Source: Alkalinema sp. CACIAM 70d
GTDB lineage: Bacteria; Cyanobacteriota; Cyanobacteriia; Leptolyngbyales; Leptolyngbyaceae
Assembly (NCBI GenBank): GCA_002148405.1
Contig: MUGG01000179.1
Location: 62,001-126,000 of the forward strand
Direction of reading: 5' to 3'
Length of the DNA: 64,000 bases
Shown: positions 57,657 through 64,000 of the stretch, in pieces
Layout: each line of letters begins with the position of its first letter
How positions within the stretch are numbered: the first letter of the stretch is position 1
Made by a program: the position numbers and the translations under genes
The notes under the pieces: generated by a model
Seen by the model: only the letters and a program-made list of their open reading frames with translations
What the model was told of the DNA's origin: nothing
The model's database searches: none

Positions 57657-58223
57657 CTATATCTGTGATTCTATAGATTCTGCTTGCTGCATTTGTTGTT
57701 CCTGCGCCAAGTTTTTTTCTAGCCATTGGATCTCAAGGTGAAGATTATCCAGATCCCACTGGCGAACCTGTTGAGCATAGGGATTATCCGCATAGTCTCG
57801 GATAATCCATGATTTACCCTGCCCTGTCCAGACTTCTAACTGTCGCCGACAAGCTGCTAAACGATGTTCCAACAACTGCACCCGTTCGATCGGGGCAATT
57901 TGCTCAAAGAAAAAGAATTTAACCATAAATCGTGTTCGACTATTGACCCAGCTTTCGTAGGGATGGTCGAGTATTTGCTCTCGCCAGTATTGCTGCCCTT
58001 CGGGGGTAATGGCATAGACTTTGCGTCGAGGTTCGGGAGCCGGCGGTTTAGGGGCAGGAAGGGTTTGAACTAGGCCATCTCTTTCTAATCGCCTTAGCAA
58101 AGGATAAATTGAGCCATAGTTGACACTAATCCAACCACTCATAAATTGCTCTAACTGCTGTTTAAGGCGATAGCCATGTAAGGGCTTGTGAGTTAGCAAA
58201 CCTAGGGTTGCAAGTTCTAACAT
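57657..58223 (-). CDS. PadR-family transcriptional regulator
   Basis: 188 residues from the ATG at 58223. The winged helix starts MLELATLGLLTHKPLHGYRLKQQLEQFMSGWISVNYGSIYPLLRRLERDGLV and is followed by a Vir-type C-terminal helical domain (RFMVKFFFFEQIAPIERVQLLEHRLAACRRQLE). PadR proteins often repress neighbouring drug-efflux genes. Here the RND efflux pair is divergent, with a palindrome in the shared region. Ligand unknown. An upstream frame to 58304 is not supported by the family. Confidence 0.92.
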   Translation of the reverse strand: MLELATLGLLTHKPLHGYRLKQQLEQFMSGWISVNYGSIYPLLRRLERDGLVQTLPAPKPPAPEPRRKVYAITPEGQQYWREQILDHPYESWVNSRTRFMVKFFFFEQIAPIERVQLLEHRLAACRRQLEVWTGQGKSWIIRDYADNPYAQQVRQWDLDNLHLEIQWLEKNLAQEQQMQQAESIESQI

Positions 58224-58527
58224 AGGGCAGAGGATCGTGACAGATACGAAGGAGGTGGACAAAGAAAGCGTGACCAACAAAGGCAGTCGGTGACGACTAA
58301 TCACTGTATTGCATATATCAACTTGATATATCAGGTTATGGTATCTTTACAAGAGTTGATCCTCAAAATATTTAAGCTAGTTCAGTCTAAGACTGAGCTA
58401 ATGGGTGATAGCTCTTGCGCAAAGAGTCTGTTGTGAGACAACAGACAGAGCTATTTCCCCTGATCAGATTTATTGTTCAGTTTTGATTGTTTAGTGTTGG
58501 TTTGCTCATTCCTCACCCTTTTCTTCT
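58224..58527. other. Divergent regulatory region padR/efflux
   Basis: It contains the palindrome described separately and the promoters of both units. No gene seen. Confidence 0.5.
58313..58331. promoter_or_regulatory. Palindrome, candidate PadR operator
   Basis: ATATATCAA-C-TTGATATAT: perfect 9-bp arms with one central base, 90 bp upstream of the PadR start, in the shared region with the efflux genes. PadR sites are often AT-rich palindromes of this size. Confidence 0.55.
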
Positions 58528-59979
58528 ATGCTGAAACGGATCATTTCACATCTCATTTCACCTAAATTGTTAGGTGCGTTTAAAGCGCGGGGCAAATGGC
58601 TTCAGAGACTGTTGATCACAGTTTTTCTATTGGGGTCTGGCGGACTGGTTGGCTGTAGCTTGATGCCCCCTAGCGAGGCGCAAGGGGATCCCAGATCTCA
58701 AGATGACTCTGTAGCGGTTGATACACAAGTGGCCCAGACGAGCGAGTTAGCCGATCGCATTGAATATGTCGGAACTACACGTCCCTACCGTCAGGTGTCG
58801 CTGCGATCGCAGGGTGCAGGACAACTGTTAGATCTGCGGGTGGATGTGGGGGATAGCGTCAGTCGCGGGCAGTTTTTAGGGCAGTTAGACGATCGAGTCT
58901 TAGCGGCGACGGTGAATGAAGCCGAAGCCGAAGTGGCGGTACGCCAGTCGGAAGCGGTTAGTTTGCAGGCGGATGTGGATAATGCCCGTGCCCAAGCGGA
59001 ACAAGAGCGCATCAAACTCCAGCAAGCGCGATCGGATGCCCAACGGCTCCAGCAATTATTTAAAGAAGGTGCCATTTCTGAACAACAGGTTGAACTCGCC
59101 AACACCAATGCAAAAACAGCGGAACAGGCTCTCCGTGCTACAGAACAGCAGGTTCGCAATCGTCAGCAGGCAGTGATTGCAGCCCAGCGGCGCATTGAAG
59201 TGCAAAATGCCCTCGTGACTCAGGAACAGGAGCGGCAGTCCTTCAGTGTGCTGCGATCGCCCATTAATGGCGTTGTTTTGGCAAAAGCCCTAGAAATGGG
59301 CGATTTGGCCCAGGTGGGGACGGAGGTGCTCAAGCTGGGTGACTTTAGCCAAGTCAAGGTGGAAGTGCAGGTGTCTGAGTTGGAACTGGCGAAGATTCGG
59401 GTTGGCCAAACGGCGCAAGTGCGTTTAGATGCTCGACCCAAGGAGACACTAACGGGGCGGGTGACGCGCATTTCCCCAGCGGCAAACCCCAGCGATCGCT
59501 TGGTGCCTGTAGAAATTACGATGCCGAACCCCGATGGGCAAATTGGCAGTGGTTTATTGGCGCGAGTTCAATTTGGTCAACGCAACCAAAGCAAAATCGT
59601 GGTGCCCGAAGTTGCGCTCAATCTGGATCAGCCCGGTGGAAAATCGCGTAACGCCGATCGAGCAGGCAAACCAGGACCAGCCCCTCGACGATCGACAGGT
59701 TCTATGAAATCTGGGGGGCCCGGTGCATCGAATTCATCCAACTCAAAACCGCTGTCAAAAACAGCAACCATTTTTGTGGCAGAGCGGGATGGGGAACAGA
59801 CTAAAGTGGCTAAACGAACTGTCCAACTGGGCGATCGGGCTGATGGTCATGTGGAAGTGCTCAGCGGCTTAGCGATCGGCGAGTCTATTGTTGTCCGCAG
59901 TAGTGGCGAGTTAGCCGAGGGGCAGTCTGTGCGCCTCAGTCTGCTGTCAGAGAAACCAACCGATAATCGTCAGCGTTAA
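58528..59979 (+). CDS. RND efflux periplasmic adaptor lipoprotein
   Basis: Membrane-fusion protein of 483 residues. The signal ends in a lipobox (GGLVGC, Cys43), so it is likely lipid-anchored to the inner membrane. A barrel-sandwich half (SQGAGQLLDLRVDVGDSVSRGQFLGQLDD), a long coiled-coil hairpin (about 125-230), the second sandwich half (SPINGVVLAKALEMGDLAQVGTEVLKLGD) and beta-barrel domains follow. A Gly/Ser/Pro-rich linker near 370-410 is an unusual insertion. It pairs with the RND pump 118 bp downstream. Confidence 0.92.
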   Translation: MLKRIISHLISPKLLGAFKARGKWLQRLLITVFLLGSGGLVGCSLMPPSEAQGDPRSQDDSVAVDTQVAQTSELADRIEYVGTTRPYRQVSLRSQGAGQLLDLRVDVGDSVSRGQFLGQLDDRVLAATVNEAEAEVAVRQSEAVSLQADVDNARAQAEQERIKLQQARSDAQRLQQLFKEGAISEQQVELANTNAKTAEQALRATEQQVRNRQQAVIAAQRRIEVQNALVTQEQERQSFSVLRSPINGVVLAKALEMGDLAQVGTEVLKLGDFSQVKVEVQVSELELAKIRVGQTAQVRLDARPKETLTGRVTRISPAANPSDRLVPVEITMPNPDGQIGSGLLARVQFGQRNQSKIVVPEVALNLDQPGGKSRNADRAGKPGPAPRRSTGSMKSGGPGASNSSNSKPLSKTATIFVAERDGEQTKVAKRTVQLGDRADGHVEVLSGLAIGESIVVRSSGELAEGQSVRLSLLSEKPTDNRQR

Positions 59980-60097
59980 CGCTGTTGCCCCGTGATTCCT
60001 CCCTGCTTGAAACCATTATGAAAACATTGGTTCAAGCGAATTGGAATGAATTTGCAACGCAAGCAAATCCTGAAAACATTACGCTTCTCGGATAGCT

Positions 60098-63000
60098 ATG
60101 AGTTCTATTGACCACGATCGTTCCAGCAATGGCTTAAGTGCAACTCTAAAGTCTGGGTTCAGTATCAGTGGCACCGCCATTCGCCAACATATTGGGACTT
60201 TGATGTTAACCCTCGCGGTCATCATCCTAGGGGTTTTCTTCATTTTCAACTTGCAAGTTGATTTGCTGCCCTCCATTACCTATCCCCGCATCGGGGTACG
60301 CATCAACACGCCGGGAATTTCCCCCACTGTCGCGATCGATGAAGTAACGAAGCCCCTAGAGGAAGCCCTGTCAGCCACCGAAGGCGTTGTTCAGGTGTAT
60401 TCCCAGACCCGCGAAGGCCAAGTCGGTTTGGATTTATTTTTTAAACCGGGTGGCAATATTGACCAAGCCTTAAATGACGCGACGGCTTCCCTCAACCGGG
60501 CCCGAGGCAACCTACCCGCCACGATCGAGCAACCCCGATTGTTTAAAGCCGATCCATCGCAGTTACCCGTTTATGAATTGGCGCTGACCTCTCCCTCTTT
60601 GGATTCTGCGGCGTTGCGGGTCTTCGCCGATGAAGAACTGGCGCGGGAATTGGGCGTTGTGGCTGGGGTCGCAGCGGTTGATGTGTCCGGTGGTCTGGAA
60701 GAGGAAGTCCGCGTGCTCGTCGATTTAAACCGTTTGCAAGCCTTGGGGGTCGGGCTAAATGAGGTGCTGACGGAATTGCGAGAAAGCAATCAGGATGTCT
60801 CAGGGGGCCGCATTCTGGGCAATACGTCAGAACCGTTAACGCGCCTTGCAGGACGATTTCGCGATGCCCGGGAAATTCGGGATTTATCCTTTGAAGCTGG
60901 AACGGTTGCTGCCACGGGAGCTAGCACGGGCGATCGCACCTCTTCTAGCAATTCCAGTAACAATGCTCCAACTGCCACAACTCGGCGACGGGTTTATTTA
61001 CGGGACTTTGCTGAGGTCAAGGACGGTACAGAAGAACAGCGCATTTTCGTTAACCTGAATGGGCAACCGGCGGTTAAAGTCAGCATTCAAAAACAGCCCG
61101 ATGCCAACACGATCGCCGTGGTGAACGCGGTGAAACAGCGCATTGACGAGCTGAAGCGATCGGGGCTGATTCCCCAGGACATGCAACTCCTGCCAACGTT
61201 GGATGAATCGATTTTTATTCAGAACGCAGTCTCTAACGTCACGTCTTCAGGGATTTTTGGCGCAGGATTAGCAGCCCTTGCGGTTTTATTATTCCTCGGT
61301 TCTTTGCGCCAAACATTGATTATTGTTCTAGCGATTCCCTTGGCGACCTTGGCAGCCATTATTTTAATGCAGTTATTTGGGCTATCCATTAACGTGTTTA
61401 GTTTGGGTGGCCTCGCCCTCGGAGTGGGGATTGTGGTGGATAACTCGATCGTGATGCTGGAAACGATCGCTGAAGATACGGGAATGACGCCGGGAAGTGA
61501 AACACGATCGTCCCTCTCGCCCCAACAAATTATTGCAACGTCCATTCAAAGTGGTCAAAGTGTAGAATCTGCACTGTTGGCTTCAACAGCCACAAACCTG
61601 GTGGCCGTTTTACCGTTTTTGATGATTGGCGGATTCATTGCCCTTCTGTTTAATGAGTTAATTCTAACCATTAGTTTCTCTGTTGCTGCATCCATTGTAG
61701 TTGCTGTCACCATCGTTCCCATGCTAACGTCACGGCTCTTGGCCATTCCCCGATCGAGCGGCGTTAGCCAGCTATGGATTTTTAGAGCCTTTAATCAACA
61801 GTTTCTGCTGGCCACTCGCCAGTATGGTGCCGTCCTGCGCCAAGTTTTGCAGCATCGGTTTTTCGTGGTGGCTGCAACATTTTTGGTCTTAGGCGGCGGA
61901 AGTTGGTTCGTCATTGATAAAATTCCCCAGGAAATCCTACCGCGCATTAATACAGGACAGGCTAACCTGATTGCGCAATTCCCATCGGGTACGCCCCTCG
62001 CCACGAGCCAAAAGGTGATGGCAGCGGTGGATGAGATTTTGCTGAATCAGCCGGAAACGGATTATGTCTTCACGACGGTGGGTGGGGTGCTGTTTGGCAG
62101 TAGCACGAGCGAAAATGCCCTGCGCAGTTCCAGTAATATTACGCTCAAACCAGGGGCGAATGTGTCGGCCTACATCGATCGCGTGACGCAAGAACTGAAT
62201 CAACTCAACCTTGTCGATATTCTGCTGCGGCTCAATCCGGGGCAGGTGCGGGGTTTAATTTTAAACAATTCCCCAGTGCGGGGGGCCGACATCGATGTTA
62301 TGCTGCAAGGCACCAATCCAGAGGCCCTGGCCCAAGCGGGCCGCCAAGTTCTCGGTGCTTTGGGTGAACAGGCTACGCTGTCTCGCTTTCGGCCCGATGC
62401 CGATCGCCGTCAACCGGAACTACAAATTCGGCTCGATCGGGAACGGGCCGCCAATTTGGGACTGAATGTTGAAGATGTGGGAGCAACGCTAGAAACGGCG
62501 ATTCAAGGCTCGATTCCGACCCAGCTTCAGCGGGGAAATCGCCTGGTGGATGTGCGGGTTGAGTTGGATAATGCAGCGATTCGTCAGCCGTCCCAGCTCC
62601 AGCAACTCCCGTTGTTTACGGCTGATAATCGTTTGGTGCGGCTAAGTGATGTGGCCAGCATTGAACTGGGAGAAGCCCCGGGAGAAATTCAGCGGATTAA
62701 CCAACGACAGGTGTTTTTGATTGCGGGGAACTTGAAGGAAGGCGCTAGTTTAAGTAATGCCTTGGCGGAAGTCGATCGCATTTTCAACTCCCTGACTCTG
62801 CCGGAAGGCGTCAGTCGGTTACCCAGTGCAGCCGCACAAAGTAATCAAGACATTCAGGGGGCATTGCCTGTACTCGGCGGGTTAGCAGCTTTTCTAGTGT
62901 TCGTCGTGATGGCAGTACAGTACAACTCTCTAGTTGATCCGCTCGTGATTATGTTCACGTTGCCCTTAGCGCTATCTGGTGGAATTTTAGGGTTATTTGT

Positions 63001-63463
63001 GACCCAAACCGCGATCGGGGCGACGGTGATTGTTGGGGCAGTTCTGTTGATTGGGATTGTGGTCAATAATGCGATTTTGATGGTGGAATTGGCTAATCAA
63101 ATCCGCGATCGAGATCAGGTGAGTCGTCGAACTGCCATTTTGCAAGCGGCTCCCCAACGGTTACGCCCGATTTTAATGACCACGATTACAACGGTTGTGG
63201 GGATGTTTCCCTTAGCATTGGGCATTGGCCAGGGTGGAGAATTTCTCAAACCATTGGGGATTGTTGTGTTTTCTGGATTGGCCCTCGCAACCTTACTCAC
63301 GTTATTTATTATTCCCTGTCTCTATTTGTTGCTGCATGATTTCTTTGGAGGCCGATCGAACGATCACTTTCCCCCAGAGTTTGAGATCGTGAATCCGCAG
63401 GAATCTCTGTCTTGCTCTTACCAAGAGGAGGTTGGGGTGGCCAAAACCGATCGTAATCTTTAG
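60098..63463 (+). CDS. RND efflux pump permease (HAE1/AcrB-like)
   Basis: Inner-membrane proton antiporter of 1121 residues. The first helix (about 33-53) is followed by the large periplasmic porter loops and two repeats of helices (TM2-6 around 380-560; TM8-12 around 930-1080). GIVVDNSIVMLE in helix 4 carries the proton-relay Asp, and VGAVLLIGIVVNNAILMVELANQIRD is the matching part of the second repeat. The loop carries two poorly conserved Ser/Asn-rich inserts, e.g. TGASTGDRTSSSNSSNNAP. Works with the adaptor upstream and an outer-membrane channel encoded elsewhere. Probably exports drugs or lipophilic compounds, under the PadR regulator. Confidence 0.94.
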   Translation: MSSIDHDRSSNGLSATLKSGFSISGTAIRQHIGTLMLTLAVIILGVFFIFNLQVDLLPSITYPRIGVRINTPGISPTVAIDEVTKPLEEALSATEGVVQVYSQTREGQVGLDLFFKPGGNIDQALNDATASLNRARGNLPATIEQPRLFKADPSQLPVYELALTSPSLDSAALRVFADEELARELGVVAGVAAVDVSGGLEEEVRVLVDLNRLQALGVGLNEVLTELRESNQDVSGGRILGNTSEPLTRLAGRFRDAREIRDLSFEAGTVAATGASTGDRTSSSNSSNNAPTATTRRRVYLRDFAEVKDGTEEQRIFVNLNGQPAVKVSIQKQPDANTIAVVNAVKQRIDELKRSGLIPQDMQLLPTLDESIFIQNAVSNVTSSGIFGAGLAALAVLLFLGSLRQTLIIVLAIPLATLAAIILMQLFGLSINVFSLGGLALGVGIVVDNSIVMLETIAEDTGMTPGSETRSSLSPQQIIATSIQSGQSVESALLASTATNLVAVLPFLMIGGFIALLFNELILTISFSVAASIVVAVTIVPMLTSRLLAIPRSSGVSQLWIFRAFNQQFLLATRQYGAVLRQVLQHRFFVVAATFLVLGGGSWFVIDKIPQEILPRINTGQANLIAQFPSGTPLATSQKVMAAVDEILLNQPETDYVFTTVGGVLFGSSTSENALRSSSNITLKPGANVSAYIDRVTQELNQLNLVDILLRLNPGQVRGLILNNSPVRGADIDVMLQGTNPEALAQAGRQVLGALGEQATLSRFRPDADRRQPELQIRLDRERAANLGLNVEDVGATLETAIQGSIPTQLQRGNRLVDVRVELDNAAIRQPSQLQQLPLFTADNRLVRLSDVASIELGEAPGEIQRINQRQVFLIAGNLKEGASLSNALAEVDRIFNSLTLPEGVSRLPSAAAQSNQDIQGALPVLGGLAAFLVFVVMAVQYNSLVDPLVIMFTLPLALSGGILGLFVTQTAIGATVIVGAVLLIGIVVNNAILMVELANQIRDRDQVSRRTAILQAAPQRLRPILMTTITTVVGMFPLALGIGQGGEFLKPLGIVVFSGLALATLLTLFIIPCLYLLLHDFFGGRSNDHFPPEFEIVNPQESLSCSYQEEVGVAKTDRNL

Positions 63464-63533
63464 GATGAGCTAATAGGTTGACTGATTTTCTGAATGCTAG
63501 GCTAGGGTGGCATTGAGGAATTGAGGTCAACCT

Positions 63534-64000
63534 ATGCTGTATTTTTGGCAACGGTATTGTGGGCAAAGGGGCTTTGGGCAACGGTACTTTGGGCAGAGGG
63601 GCTTTGGGCAATTAAGTCTAGCAGCATTGATCTTGCTGGCGATCTCGCCTAGGGCGGTTGCCAATCATGCTTTCTACACGAAACCGGAAATCAATTCCAG
63701 CGGCGATTATTTAACCAATGCTGGCCCAGTGCAAGGATCGGTATCGAGCGGTTCATTACAAGCTGGAGCGCTGTGGCGAGTCGTCAGTTCGCGGTTGAAT
63801 TGTCGGCAGGATTCTGAACTGACGGCGGCGATTTCGAGGACGTTTAGCCAGGGCACGATTTTGCAAGCAGATTTAGGCAGAGGCGGGTCGGATGAAGTGC
63901 TTTACAACGCAAAGGATCGCCAAGGAAAAACGTGGATGCGGGTGCGGAGTCGGAATGGACAAAGTTATCAATGCTACGTCCGAGCCAACAAGCAATATAT
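63534..64000 (+). CDS. Exported protein with SH3-like domain (partial, 3' end missing)
   Basis: Open to the window end. The ATG at 63534 gives a short repeat-derived N-terminus (MLYFWQRYCGQRGFGQRYFG...) then a signal-like segment LSLAALILLAISPRAVA and an exported chain with RVRSRNGQSYQCYVRANKQYI, which looks like a bacterial SH3-type fold with two Cys. The repeat could equally lie upstream of a later real start (several in-frame TTG codons around 63617-63626), so the N-terminus is doubtful. Function unknown. Confidence 0.55.
   Translation, partial: MLYFWQRYCGQRGFGQRYFGQRGFGQLSLAALILLAISPRAVANHAFYTKPEINSSGDYLTNAGPVQGSVSSGSLQAGALWRVVSSRLNCRQDSELTAAISRTFSQGTILQADLGRGGSDEVLYNAKDRQGKTWMRVRSRNGQSYQCYVRANKQY
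63543..63611 (+). repeat. 15-bp tandem array (30-bp higher-order), four and a half copies
   Basis: Alternating units TTTTGGCAACGGTAT, TGTGGGCAAAGGGGC, TTTGGGCAACGGTAC, TTTGGGCAGAGGGGC and a partial fifth. In frame with the partial gene, it encodes FWQRY/CGQRG/FGQRY/FGQRG. Confidence 0.85.

Overview
The window is a piece of a cyanobacterial chromosome. The sequence is dense in the palindrome GCGATCGC/CGATCG (HIP1-type), and the gene content is that of an oxygenic phototroph: a 4-hydroxybenzoate prenyltransferase for plastoquinone, ferrochelatase with a C-terminal chlorophyll-binding-like helix, the sulfolipid genes sqdB and sqdX, NdhH of the photosynthetic NDH-1 complex, an SbtA/SbtB-like bicarbonate uptake pair, an iron-uptake/OprB-type porin with an SLH domain, and the rimO-crhR operon. 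I cannot fix the genus. No rRNA, tRNA, CRISPR array, insertion sequence or prophage was recognised. Most of the window is housekeeping chromosome.

Layout. 1-9.5 kb: ppx (cut by the window edge) divergent from ubiA, gdhA, a DUF4126 membrane protein, hemH, a lone tyrosine recombinase, a SAM methyltransferase and a DUF4870 protein. 9.8-14 kb: lexA and argJ on the minus strand, with a structured, terminator-bearing stretch between them. Divergent from lexA is an SbtA-like permease with an SbtB-like PII protein. 14-17.3 kb: an exopolysaccharide cluster (GT4, GT2, WcaF-like acetyltransferase). 17.7-23.3 kb: a 3-hydroxyacid dehydrogenase-like protein, queC, a DnaQ-like exonuclease, and rimO-crhR. 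24-30 kb: SLH porin, a small exported protein, an Rrf2 regulator beside cysK, a J-domain protein and a small conserved protein.

30-33 kb: the sulfolipid operon sqdB - small membrane protein - sqdX. 33.4-37.7 kb: asd-dapA-rnj (lysine/diaminopimelate pathway plus RNase J), divergent from tig-clpP-clpX (38.4-42.1 kb; nascent chain folding and proteolysis). 42-46 kb: an alpha/beta hydrolase, an M3 oligopeptidase, an FMN reductase and an overlooked 38-codon gene with a consensus ribosome-binding site. 46-51 kb: a histidine-kinase-like protein with a degraded ATPase domain, ndhH, a small protein, and a MidA/NDUFAF7-family methyltransferase. 51.5-56.3 kb: rlpA, then purM-rsmA-ispE-DUF3082. 56.4-63.5 kb: an Rpn-family nuclease, then a PadR regulator divergent from an RND efflux adaptor and pump. 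The window ends in a truncated exported protein.

Three points deserve a second look. First, this LexA carries Ala-Thr instead of Ala-Gly at the self-cleavage site while keeping the Ser/Lys dyad; it has a LexA-box-like element upstream and sits head to head with the bicarbonate genes. Second, a homologue of the complex I arginine methyltransferase NDUFAF7 lies just downstream of ndhH, and NdhH keeps the matching arginine. Third, the window holds a dozen or so short tandem duplications of unrelated sequence that share a period of 15-17 bp, both inside and between genes.
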